From positions 68,717 through 132,716 of the forward strand of contig WELB01000091.1 of NCBI GenBank assembly GCA_009602725.1: DNA of 64,000 bases, in the 5' to 3' direction. Below, one piece after another: positions 46,664 to 58,000 of this stretch. Every line of letters begins with the position of its first letter. Position 1 is the first letter of the stretch. Under the pieces are notes generated by a model, which saw nothing but the letters and a program-made list of their open reading frames with translations, was not told the DNA's origin and ran no database searches. The translations under genes were made by a program, and so were the position numbers. This DNA is from Spirogloea muscicola (taxonomy: Eukaryota > Streptophyta > Zygnematophyceae > Spirogloeales > Spirogloeaceae).

Positions 46664-49600
46664 TGCCAGCTGGGTAGCAGCCTCAAGCTGTGTGACAGCC
46701 TTGACTGCACCTACTGGACCTGCAGGGTATGAGAATGGAGCTGTGATGAGGTGACTGCATCAGTTGTTGCCATGCAAAATGTCAGTGACAGAGCCGATTC
46801 ATTTACCAAGTGCAACGTAGTGTAGCACCAGACAGCAATCCTGCATGAAGCTTACTTAAACCGACCTGCAAAGTTGCAGGCAAAACAGGAGTAAGAGGAA
46901 GCCTCTCACCCAAATGCCCGGTACCTAGAAGCCTTGCCGGAGTAGCACCAGGTGCGAGCATACGACCAGGCTGCCCCTGTCCTTTGATAGCCAAGGAGGT
47001 CACTCGGTTGGCTGCTTGGATGCCCTGAGGTCCCAACATCGATACACTTGGCAGGCCTTGTGCGGCTCGCAGACCTGCTCCTGGCGCTTGGAGCTGCTGG
47101 AGGGGCTGCTGAGATGGCTGGTGTGGCATTGGCGATGGTATGACTCTCTCTTTGGGGGGAGGTGTTGCATGTATCTTGTCACTGAAGTGCTCATAGCCTT
47201 CCTTTGCTAGCTGCAAATAGAGAAGGAGCCAATGCAGCCAAACGCAACCTCATCAAAACCATGCATGTAAGGCTCATGGTCAATGTGCTCACTCTTGATA
47301 CGACAAAGGAGCAACTACTCTAAGCAACAATGTGGCCTCCTGTCTGCTTGGATCTGGGCTTGACCTCTTTCATGTTTATACTTACAGCAGGACATCGTGT
47401 TACAAGGTGCCGCCAGGCTACAGGTGCTGGAGGAGCTTACCAGCGATGCAAATTGCAAGGCAAAGCGATCAGCCGCTTCCTGGCAAGGTGCCACGGAAAG
47501 TGAGAACCTGGTCAGTGACATCTGTCATAGGAATGCACCGATGGCTGCTAATACTGCTATGGATCCTATATATCACATAGCAGATATATTCTTTGTCAGT
47601 AGATAGAAATTGAAAACATGCTACTATTCAAGAATATGCATCAATGGCAATCAACAACACAGTATCACGGCAAGTCATCACTCGCCTTGTGTGGCAGTAA
47701 GCATGTCCTCAAAATAGACAGCGTCCTAAGTTGGACTAGGGGTAAACAATATCTCACAGGATTAGGTATTGTAGGCACGGCATAGTGTCGTAGAGATCCC
47801 TGATCATCATCCTTCTCTTCTCCAGGATAAATGGCACCCTCCACTGTGCTGTCCTTACCCCTTCCACAAAGAACCATCTTCAGAGACGCCACGATTTGCA
47901 CGCCTCCACCTGCCCAAAACCCAAGTTATTGCAAGTAGCTCAGCTGCAGAGCAGAAGTATGTTGAGGCAGAGTCTTCTGAGTCTCTCAGAGAAGTGGCAG
48001 TGTTGGGATACCAATACATCAAGCAGCAGATTACAGGTCTTAAGATAGCGCGAGAGCCCTGGTAGCTTTTAGTTGTAGCTGACCAGGCTGACTCTCCAGC
48101 TTTCGAAACTCCATGATTCTTGTCTTCCTTGCATTGATGCTTCCACCAACGAGTGAAGTAGCCATTGAAGTGGAGCCAGCAGTTTCCTCTTGCATGTCAT
48201 TTGCAGCATTGGCAAGTGCAACCCGGACAATCTGCCATGAAGGCATACGAGGGTTGGCCAAAGGGACGGGCTCCTTTGGCTGCTTTCGCTTGTGAAGGTT
48301 GTATCTGCGTGGAAGATGACAATTCAGTCAGAAGGAGCATCTGATGCAAGCACGCAGCCTTGACAAGATAAACGCAGAAATTCGTGTACACCAAGCATAT
48401 GCATGTGTAGCAGCAAGCAGGAGTCAATTCCGTGGCTGATCACAGGAGGTGATGGCAGTAGCTACTTACTTCTCTGCCAGTTGGACAAGTACTGAGAGCG
48501 ACATTTCAATGTGTTCCTGCTGCGTATCATCGAGCTTCGAAGACATTGGCGTCGAGCCAGGGATAGCTTGCTCGGCCTTCACACCAGTGCCAGCCAGTCC
48601 ACTCTTGGACATCGATCCTGACAGGCTCGCCTCAGGGCTGCCAAGTGCTATGATGGGGGTTTTGCTGCTCATGGCCCTCCTCAAACCATTGGGTTGGGTG
48701 TCCTGTAACGCTCCACTATTGGACCGACCCACACCCTGCAGTAAGTGAGAGGAAGAGCCAGCATGTGCCAGTGTGGCTGAGGATGGCTGGCCAGCTTTCA
48801 CGGAAGTGGCGGCCTTGGCATTCTGCTCCTGCCGCTGGCGAGCTGCGAGCTGCGCCTCCTGCTTCTGATGTGCCTTCTCCCGCTGCGCAGCCTTCCTGCG
48901 GTTCGCGGCGTCCTCTTTCCTCCTGTCCTTCTCACTCCGATGATCATTATCCGACTTGGGCTGCAACTGCCGCTGCTCCTCCTGCTGCTGCAGAAGCAAC
49001 TTCTCCGCAGCCTCACTCCTTTCCCTCTCTGCAGCCTCCCTCCTGTCCTGCTCCTCTCGCTCAAGCCTTGCAGCCTCCTCAGCCTCTTTCCGTATGGCTT
49101 CTTCTCGCCTCTGCCGCAGCTCCTGCTGCTGCTTCATATCCATCTGCTGCTTCAGATCAAGTTGGCCCTTTGTTTCAGACTTGGCAAGCACCCTCATCTC
49201 CCCAATATCTGTTGGTAGTTGTGTGGCCCGATTTGCCTCTCTCTGAGCGATAGCATCCTGTGCCTTCTTCTGTTTCTCCTCCTTAGCCTGCAAAGGTCCT
49301 CGAAGAAGCCACTAGCACAGTCTGTGACATGCGTGATAGACTTTAAGAGACAGTGTCGTCCCAGATAACAATCATCGACACTTGACTATTGCTACTGATT
49401 TTACTACTGTAGAAGCTCAAATAGAAATTGACCTGCTGGAGTTGCTGAAGCTTCTCCTTTCTCTGCAGCTCCTTCAGTTGCTTGGCTTGTTCTTTCTCCA
49501 GCAGCTTCTTCTCCTTATCCAATCTTGCTTGCTCCTGATCCAGCAGCCGCAATCTTGCATCCTATTAGTATATCCTAATAATTTAGTGTCAAGGCACCTC

Positions 49601-52464
49601 ATAAATCTCATCACTGCCACTTACTCCGAGATGTGGTTCTGCTTTTTGACTACTAATAGAGTGAATCAGCAATCACAGGTGACACAAAGCATAGGCCATA
49701 GAATGGCATTTACCTGCTTCTGGCGCTTGGCCTCGGCCTTTGCAACAGCCTGCAATTCCATCCGCTCCCGCCTTCCTAGAATGCTTCCACCCCCCATGCC
49801 AAGTCGGGCGCCCTCGGAGTTGCCAGCTGCCATTGCTACGGCAGCTAGCGGCGGAGAACCAGGAGCTGCAGTCACAGCTACGGCTTGCCCATGAGCCGCT
49901 GCGCTTGAGGAACTGGCTGCCTCAACCAAGCCTTCTGCAGGGTCTTTGTATGACTTTGCGCGGCCTTTAAAAGCTGCTGAAGTGGCCAGGGTAGCTGCCC
50001 CGTTTGGAGGTTCCATGCTGTCGACAAGGCTTTCATTGTGGGCCTTCTGTTGGCGAGGCACCGAAGAGGAAAGGTAGATGACTGGTTCCTTGGTAGGATC
50101 AGGAAGCGCGTGCCTCCGACGTGCGGTGTAATAGCTCCTGTACCTTCTTCCCTTCCTCACGGCATGTAGTACTTTGGTCTGCGTACATGGAAGGAAGAGG
50201 CAAGTGTCAGAGTATACCTATGCTTTGTGTAGTGTGAACTTTCAGATTGACAGACTTAATTATTGTGGCCTGCAGGTGCTCTTATGATTTCTGACAAGGA
50301 AGACAAGGCCACCAGAATCTGTAGGGATCTCTCAAGCAATGCGCTAACCTTGTTGTTGGATGCTCTTGCTTGCTCAGCCACCTTGGGCGAGGGGTCAAGA
50401 CACAAGGGGGGCATAACTCGCTTCAAAATGCTCGCCTCAAGCTCCTGTATGACCAACCAACAGGATCAGTATTGAAACGCTTGCATATGATCAGCAACTC
50501 CGTCTTTCTCTCCATGCGCATGCTGGCATGCAGTGCGTCTAGAGGGGGCTGCCCTTACCAGAGTATCCTCATAGCTGCAGTGCTCTGCTGCCAAAGAGCC
50601 AACGTCCTTGATGATTGACTCAGTGGTAGGTCTCAGCAAGACCTTATGGACCTTTGGAGGGCCCTCCTCGATGGCCAAGAGCTGGCGTGCATCTACGCCC
50701 TCCGATGGAAAGCAATGCCTGAAGTCCCGTACCTGCGCCCAGCATTACCCATCCCAGCCGACTAAGGTCAAGTAAGCGAAACTAATATGAGCTCTTTGCA
50801 AATCGACAAGATACAAGCACTATGAATTTTAGGCATGCAATATCGCAACGGCCAATCCCTCAGATATGCCTTTCTTCTGACCAGCAAGCAATCAGTGAGG
50901 CAGACTGCTCTCTGATTGTGTTCATCTCTCACGCCTCAGGTTAAGTTTTGGTTGTAGATGTTAAATCAGATGTGAAAGAGTGCTACCTCACACACGACAC
51001 ACCCATCAACATAGTGGCAAGGGATGTCGTCCAGCATGCCAGCTGGTAGCCACCCATTATCAATGGCCTACATTTTGCCAATACACATCACATCTGGTCT
51101 TTGAGAGATCACAGTCATGACATGGAGAAAAAGCTGCTGCTGATCAAGAAACGGCCAGTCCCGTAAAAGTGACTTGACTCTTCGTCGGTGCCTTCGAGCA
51201 TAAAAACAAGCTCTACGACAGCAGGCAAGCTGTAGGAGCTCACCTGGAGGAAACCCTCACTTGTCCGGTCATGGGGATACAGAGTCCTTGCTGGCAAGCG
51301 GTGAGCCAACGGTGGACTTTTGCCTCGCTGAAGAGAGGAATGTTGTACATGATTGCCAAAACCAACACAGAAAGCTTGCTCAGACTTCAGGAAGCTGAAG
51401 GCTTGGCAAAACACTGCTTGTCATTGCAGTACGACCCCTGTATCTGCATCCCTGCTCACACTCTGTAAAGTGCATTTTGTGAATGGTAGATAGCATGTCA
51501 GGGTGTTGCCAGCAAACCTCTGTTGGTCGGTCAAGATTGAAGCCGTCTGGAAAGACGTTGACGGCAAATGACGTCGGGATGTCTAAATGGCAGTCAATTG
51601 CAAAGTTGCCTGTTGCCATACACCAACTCGTCAAATGCCCCGCCATGTGTATCATCACAGCTTCAATACAGTCGGAACTGTAGCACCAGCTTCCGCTTGC
51701 ACATGTGCTCACTCGATATGCACACCAGTCTCTGTGCGCTGTGAAGCTGTATATTGGCTGCAGTATGACATGAAATGACCTATCAAAGCATCGCATAATA
51801 GACAAGCAGACCAGCTCACCGCTCGTGAAGCGGAGATTGCTGCACGTTGAAGCCCGACGGGAGAAGCTGGCCAAGGATCCCTGACTTTGCTGGCCCTGAG
51901 TGATCAGTGCCGTATGTGAGAACGAGAGATCAGCTTGCAATTGCCACTGTGCACCAACAACGTGTTAGTTGACTGGACACAACCCAACAGGGCAAGAGAG
52001 GGAGATGCAATTGCCCGAATTTCATCCATAGCAGACGCCCATCCTGAACGGCTTGAGCTTGGGTCCAGCAGACTGCGTCGTCTACATATCCATATGCTAG
52101 CTTGCGAGTACACCAGGCAGCTGCACAGCAACGTGGTTCGTCTACAAGATAGGCCTCCCTAGACGCTCACATGAGGGCTGGAGCTGCCAAGCGCCGGCTC
52201 CTCGTGCTTCCTCTTGCCCGAAGCAGACCCGGCAGCGCTGCGGGAGAGCCCGCCGAAGCCGTCGTTGGCCACAAGGGGCGAGGGGCCGCGCTGGAGAGCG
52301 GCCGCGCCGTCCGCCGCGGCGATGGGAGGGCCGGCAGTCTTGACACGGACGCGGCCGTCGGCGAGCGGCCTGTCCTCGCCGGAGTCGCCGTCACCGGCGC
52401 TCTGCCGAGCCGCGGGCTTGGGCGTGTAGCGCACGCCCACCCGCGACACCCTGAAGACCACCAT
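43986..52464 (-). CDS. SPT20: Spt20-domain transcription coactivator, PHL type
   Basis: Resembles plant PHYTOCHROME-DEPENDENT LATE-FLOWERING, an Spt20-like nuclear protein linked to SAGA (from memory). Exons: 52171-52464 (MVVFRVSRVGVRYTPK), 51518-51609 (FAVNVFPDGFNLDRPTE), 51244-51327 (RTLYPHDRTSEGFL), 50987-51067 (LDDIPCHYVDGCVVCE), 50559-50732 (VRDFRHC, ESIIKDV), 50349-50444 (ILKRVMPPLCLDPSPK), 49714-50178 (GRRYRSYYTARR), ~49433-49562 and ~48466-49288 (Lys/Glu/Gln-rich coiled coil), ~48070-48300 (SLVGGSINARKTRI), ~47740-47900, ~46860-47210, and a last exon 43986-46719 that is mostly glutamine. A piece near 51820-51940 is unresolved. Phases agree for the exons from 51609 to 49714. The glutamine frame shifts near 44670 (see findings). 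Likely nuclear; glutamine tracts suit coactivator contacts. Confidence 0.85.
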
Positions 52465-53149
52465 GGCGGCGGCGGCGGCGGCGGCGGCGGCGCTCAGCGC
52501 CGCTGCTCCTGGAGGCCTGCGCCGGCGCGGGGCCTCGGGTGGCTGCGGCGNNNNNNNNNNNNNNNNNNNNNNNNNNNNNNNNNNNNNNNNNNNNNNNNNN
52601 NNNNNNNNNNNNNNNNNNNNNNNNNNNNNNNNNNNNNNNNNNNNNNNNNNNNNNNNNNNNNNNNNNNNNNNNNNNNNNNNNNNNNNNNNNNNNNNNNNNN
52701 NNNNNNNNNNNNNNNNNNNNNNNNNNNNNNNNNNNNNNNNNNNNNNNNNNNNNNNNNNNNNNNNNNNNNNNNNNNNNNNNNNNNNNNNNNNNNNNNNNNN
52801 NNNNNNNNNNNNNNNNNNNNNNNNNNNNNNNNNNNNNNNNNNNNNNNNNNNNNNNNNNNNNNGCGGCCGCCGCGCCCGCCCGCCCGCTGCGGGCGCCATG
52901 GCCGCCGCGGCGCCGTGCTCCGTGAGGAGCGCTAATCTACTGAAAGCCCAATGCCACATGCACGCAAAGGCCACCTTCCTCGGTACTGGGAAAATCTGCG
53001 ATACTGCAGATGTGAACTCCCAAGAGGAGCGGGGGCTGGCCTCAGAGGTACGCGAGAAGCCGCACTACGGTCTATTAACAAGCAACGGGGTGAGCCAAGA
53101 GAGGCTATATAGCGCAGCTCATGAACTCTGACAGTCCGCGGAGGGGTGC
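52465..53149. other. GC-rich leader, gap and short open frame
   Basis: Holds the upstream flank of the Spt20-like gene, the 312-base N run (52551-52862), and to its right a possible first exon on the plus strand (ATG near 52898, MAAAAPCSVRSANLLKAQ) with no recognised family. A GGGGGCTGGCCTCAGAG phrase near 53030 may be a hairpin-family fragment. Confidence 0.35.
52551..52862. other. Assembly gap (312 N)
   Basis: Run of N in the GC-rich upstream flank of the Spt20-like gene. Confidence 0.99.
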
Positions 53150-53221
53150 ATCAGAGTGGCGCAGCGGAAGCGTGGTGGGCCCATAACCCACAGGTCGAAG
53201 GATCGAAACCTTCCTCTGATA
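53150..53221 (+). tRNA. tRNA-iMet: Initiator tRNA-Met (CAU)
   Basis: Seventy-two bases fold as a full cloverleaf: acceptor ATCAGAG/CTCTGAT, D-arm region GGCGCAGCGGAAGC, anticodon stem GTGGG/CCCAC with loop CCCATAA (anticodon CAT), T stem GAAGG/CCTTC with loop ATCGAAA. Initiator hallmarks are the A1:U72 first pair, three G:C pairs in the anticodon stem, and A54 with A60 in the T loop instead of TTCG. No intron. It starts translation in the cytosol. A TTTTT run at 53258-53262, about 37 bases downstream, is the likely RNA polymerase III stop. Confidence 0.97.
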
Positions 53222-53257
53222 CAGTCAGAGAGCACGAGCTTCCCGCCTTGGTGACGG

Positions 53258-53262
53258 TTTTT
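53258..53262 (+). terminator. RNA polymerase III T-run terminator
   Basis: Five T residues, the first such run after the initiator tRNA, which fits a pol III stop signal. Confidence 0.6.
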
Positions 53263-53476
53263 GCGTCAGGACCGCCCCCGCAGCCAAACCATTTATTAGA
53301 TCATGTATTAGATCATGTGTGTGCTCCAGTGGTCGTTTGTCTTGTGTAGTGTGTCCTTTGTTCTCATAGAATGTTTCCTCATGTTCACATGCTTCTCGTG
53401 CCCGGGTGCATGGTCAAAATCCCGTCATAGAGAAGGTAAAGTTCTGTCATAGAGCAGTGCATGGCCAAATCATAGA
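53263..53476. other. Short intergenic stretch
   Basis: No gene seen. Contains the small direct duplications TTAGATCATGT (near 53297) and AAATC..GTCATAGA (near 53420). Confidence 0.4.
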
Positions 53477-54140
53477 CCAACACCTTCTGTGGGCTGGACC
53501 TTCTGGCTCCTTACATCCCTTGCCACGGCGGAAAAGCTGCTTCTTCCCCTAAAAGTTTCAATGGCAGCCACGTTCTCAAGGCCGTGTAGGTTACCCACAC
53601 GAATGTCATGCTCATTAAATTATTCACCATTTCGCAGAAGTAACTCACACTTCTTGATAGCAGACATTGCCTTCACTCCGCAAAGCTTGCTTTCCCATCT
53701 CCAGATGGGCTTCTAGTACCAGCTCTCACGCAGCACCCCTCTCCGCAAGTTAAATTTGCAGGTCTGTTTGAACTCAATCCGCCTTTGGTGTATCACGGCT
53801 GAAAGGAGAAGCACGCAGCGTGTACAATGTGATTGCCAAGTTTCTAGTTGCAACAGCGTGTACGTTCAACCCCCTGTCAGAGCCTTGACTTTACCATCAT
53901 CCGGGTGGACTCAGACTGGCCGTTTTGTAGCCATCTGCTCGGGTGGGCGGAACTTGCGGTGGTCGTTTGCAATGCTTTCAGATTGCATAGACTGAGCTGT
54001 TATCACCGAGGAGCTGCGGGAGGGCTTCCCACCCATGCTGCCCTTCTTCCAGCTTGGCCACGGCCAGCCTAGCGACCTGCTCTGGAGGACTGGGAGATGG
54101 CGCAGTGGTGGTCCTTGGGTCCACCATGGGCCTTTGGCAA
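53477..54140 (-). pseudogene. Unrecognised degenerate coding remnant
   Basis: Minus-strand pieces read like protein: near 53990-54127 (ATG then VDPRTTTAPSPSPPEQVARL), near 53753-53810 (AVIHQRRIEFKQ, after a pyrimidine-rich acceptor), near 53630-53720 (CGVKAMSAIKKCELLLRN) and 53477-53612 (HDIRVGNLHGLENVAAIETF). They do not form one clean open frame. I do not recognise the family. It may be a decayed gene or a mobile-element fossil. Confidence 0.35.
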
Positions 54141-54462
54141 GAGAGAGAGTCACTGGCGCAGGCGTGACTCGCAGCAAGAGGGTGAAGTTCCCTGCCTAAT
54201 TATGCAGGCTTGGAGGAGTAGCACTATAGTCAACTTAGTCCAGAAGATTTCAATTTCAAGCTAATGAGTTGACGCGTGCAGCATCGAGTACTACACATGG
54301 ACCCATGATATGATACAGCCTACAAATGTCATACATTGCCGTTGAGGCAGATACTGGATGGCTCTACAATTCTTACAATACAAGCCATTGGTTTTCCTTC
54401 CTACTCCGTATTTGCTTCAGCATTTCTCTAACATGGAAAAGGAAAGTGGAATTTTGGAGTGG

Positions 54463-54839
54463 TTGAAGCCTTGTCCAAGTCCTGCAGGAATTGATCTTTC
54501 ACAGGGAAAGCCTGCTATGACCAAGTCAAAATCTGGTATTTTTTTGATATGCTGAACCTGGATGGCTTGATTGATGTCACCAGGTAGAAGTACATCCCTG
54601 TACATGTATGTTGATATGGAATCTCTTGAAGCTGCGGCACACCCTATTGCTATCCTTAAGGAGACATGCCACCATCGTCACTTTCCTTCAACATTGAAGA
54701 CACAGGATGCAATTCTACCTGGTGACATGTTAGCGAGCCGTCCAGGTTTATCAAACGACTACCACAAGTTGACTTGGTCATAGCATGGCTTTCCTCGTGA
54801 AGGATTTAGTCCTGCAGGCAGGCCTTGGACAAGGTTTCA
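54463..54839. pseudogene. Inverted pair of C5-cytosine methyltransferase-like segments
   Basis: The minus strand at 54417-54605 encodes LPGDI, then DFDLVIAGFPCERSIPAGLG, which resembles motif IV of DNA cytosine-5 methyltransferases (FDLxxGGFPCQxFSxAG, with E in place of Q). The plus strand at 54702-54839 is a diverged inverted copy (shared TCACCAGGTAGAA, GCTATGACCAAGTC, CCTTGTCCAAG). Further plus-strand similarity may reach back to 54600. Both copies are broken and old; only a part of the catalytic domain is present. The source (host gene, transposon or virus) cannot be told from this segment. Confidence 0.5.
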
Positions 54840-55075
54840 TTTGTCATTTGCGCGCCTTGGCTGCTGCCTTCGGGCTGGCCGCTGTTCTCTCTGTTTTACA
54901 GCCGCTCTTCTGTTATCAGCAGCCGCAATCTCTTCTGCTTATCCCCCAACCCCTCGCCCCGGACACTGCGCCGCACGCGCCGCCGCCGCCGCCGCCGCCG
55001 CTGCCGCCGCGCTCCCCGGGGTCACGTTTGTCGGCCCGGCGTGGCCGTGCGAGGCGGGGCCCCGCGGCCTCTGCC
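54840..55075 (+). promoter_or_regulatory. RRP12 upstream flank / 5' leader
   Basis: Becomes steeply GC-rich towards the start codon and includes a GCC array at 54976-55010. No TATA-like box is obvious. The open frame that runs through it upstream of the ATG at 55076 is probably leader. Confidence 0.35.
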
Positions 55076-58000
55076 ATGGCGGTGCCAGAGGGGAGGGGTC
55101 TCAGAGCAGAAGGCGCCAATGGCGGCAGCGCTGCCGGCAGCAGCGGGACCGCCGGCGGCGGCGGCGGCGTCTTCGAGGACACGCTTCGGCGGTACCGCAA
55201 CTCGCGGCAGACCGAGCACCAGCATCTCTGCGCCGTGGTGGCTGCCACGGGCGAGGTCCTCGCCGAGCAAGGCATCAAGCCCAGCGCAAGCAGTGAGTAC
55301 AGTGGCCAGCACGCCTCACTCAGCTCGTACTATGACCGTCGTGGCCTCAGCAGTGCGACCTGCCGTTGCAATCGCGCCGCACAGCTCGCCTATCCCGCGG
55401 ACATGGATATCCAGTCGAGTCATGGGGCTTGTTGGCCATGACCTTTGAGCTTGGCCACCTGTGTCTGTTTGCCGCTTTGGCTCGCAAGCTCAAAACCTGA
55501 ACCCTAAACCTCAAATCGTAAACCCTGCACTCACCAGCTTCTTTGGTCGCTTCCAGCGAAGTTTGGCAAGCCTTACTCACATTATGATTGAATGTCGGTG
55601 TGCGGCGATCAAAGAGAACGCACATTTTCGTGCACAGGACGTTGCCATGCAGCTGCACCAATGCTCACCTGCCCTGTGTGTGATCTCTGCAGCCTACTTT
55701 GCGGCGCTGATGGCCTCGCTGGAGCGCCAGGTGGCAGAGCCTGACGGCGAGGCCATGCGCACGGCCATCTGCCTGCTGCTGGCGGTCGCGCTTCCCAGGG
55801 TGCCCGCCGCTGTGCTGCGCTCCAAGGCGGAGCATGCCCTCGCCGTCCTGGCTGCCCTGGCGACCATGCCTGCCACTGGCGCCAACTGCCTCAAAGCTGC
55901 GCTGCAGTGCATGCAGCACCTGCTGCAGGCGGCCGACAAAGCCAACTGGCTGCCGCTCGCTCGCCCTTTCGGCATCCTTGTGGCCCACTGCGTCGACTCC
56001 AGGCCCAAGGCAAGTCCTGCGGCGGCATTGGTTGTCAGCACCATCAGACAAGACATGGTGGAGCGATCGTCTGACTGATCGCTGCGAGGGGTTGCAGGTG
56101 CGCAAGCGGGCGCAGGACTGTGCTGCACAGGTCCTGGAGAGCCTCCGCTCCGCACCTGCGTCGCACGACCTGGCGAGCGAAGCGGTGGTCGGGAGGTGCC
56201 AGGAGGTCCTGGCAGCGGCCACGTCGGCGCAGTCGCAAGTCGTGCCGCCGGGCAAGAAGGCCAGGGCTAGAGCAGCTGCGGTTGCTGCCACTACTGAGGC
56301 ACCGACAGGCGGTGGAGCGGTCCCCATGACCGCGGCAGTGCGGGCGCTGCACATGCTCGGGGCCCTGAAGAAGCTACTGCCGGCTGTGTCCACGACTGCG
56401 GCAGCGAAGCTGGCCGAGGAGCTCGCCGGCCTCCTTGTCCTCCGGCAGCCGCTGCTCAGCCGCCACGTTCTCGCCACGCTTCACGTCCTGGCCTCTGACC
56501 CTGGGTCGGCCATCTCGGCGCCGGCACTCTCTCAGATCCTTGATGTGGTGCTGCTCCAGCAGCAGCAGGGCGCTGGTGAGCGGCGGGACGCCGATGTGGC
56601 AGTTGCCACTGCGCAGTTTGTCCAGCAGGCTTTTGCCCGCCTCCATGACCTCGACCACGTCCTCTGTGCTCAGAAGCTGCCCCTGGCAGTGTACAACCTT
56701 GTTGGTAAGCATGTCGAGAAGTTGAGATCTCTACAGCGTGTTTTTCAGTCAAGTACAGAAGACGTGTTGTCACTTGGGCTGGTGCAGATTTGTCGTTTCC
56801 AAAGCATTGGGTTTCACGTCAAATTTGCAGATCTACATTGATCATCGGTAACTTTGGCTTCGAGAATGACATCCTTTACAAAGAACAGATTCATTATGTG
56901 GTCGTTATGAAATGAAGTCAGAGATATATTGTTGGCTTTGAGTGGAAGTGTACCTCTGATGCATGTCCTGTGGCACATCCCCAGCATTAAGATCGAAATC
57001 GGTCCACACGTGCAGACTTGTTTTTGACCTTCTAGGCTACTTCCTCATCGCTGATGTAAGTATTGTGTGAGGCAGGTAATCTGGCTGCTGAGCAGGAGGA
57101 GGTGGTCTACACCTCAGCAGAGGCGCTTAGGAGCCTCATTGCCTCCTGCATAGATGATGCGATGATTGCAGAAGCGTCAAAACAGGCAGGGCTTGGTGAT
57201 GACAGGCCGAAGGGAGCCAAGACGCCGTTGGAGCGCGTCTGCACGGCCATGGAGAGCATTCTGGGTTACCAGTACATTTCTGCGTGGGACATGGGGCTAC
57301 TTATTCTGGCAGCCCTTTTTGACAAGCTTGGTACTGCTCATCAGTTAGCTAGGCAGCATGCTCGTTGTAGGGTCGTTTGAGATATTGCTTGTAGAATGAC
57401 AGGTGCATAATATGAATGCTTGTTGGTGATAAGTACGGGCTAATGCTCATCATAATCAATGCCTGAATGGCAGAGGGACAGCTTGGGGATTCATGCCATA
57501 GCTGATCAATTAAGAGAGAGCAATAAAAGGTGACAAGTGGGTTTGGCCTGCTGCAGGGCCTGCCTCGGCGGTGCTAATGCAAAGCACTGTAGTGAATTTG
57601 GGAGAGCTTCAAGAGCTTCCTGACAGCGACATGCGCTGCCGCAAGCAGGTTGGGCCTTGTGCTGGACTTGAGAGCTGATGTTCTGGCAATATCCTGGGCT
57701 TGCCTGGCTTCTCACGACCAGCATTCACTCTACAATACAAAGTGATTAGCATCTCCTGGTGCAATACTCAATTGTTTTACGTACCGTGCCAGTCGCTTGG
57801 GGTGGAGGATCCCAGATTTCTACCAACTGACGCTCCGCTTGCTCTCTTTTGCAGCTGCATTTGGCCATAGGAGCAGCAGTAGCAGCCATGGGACCAGACA
57901 AATTACTTTCCATCCTGCCACTTGACATGGATGGTCCGGACCTCTCAAAGTCAAGGGCCTGGCTACTACCAATCTTGAAGCAGCACTGCATTGGGGCGCG

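Noticed and set aside
43973-46732. Long plus-strand poly-Ala, poly-Leu and poly-Cys open frames
   Set aside because: They are shadows of the CAG-rich minus-strand glutamine exon; a triplet repeat is open in most frames.
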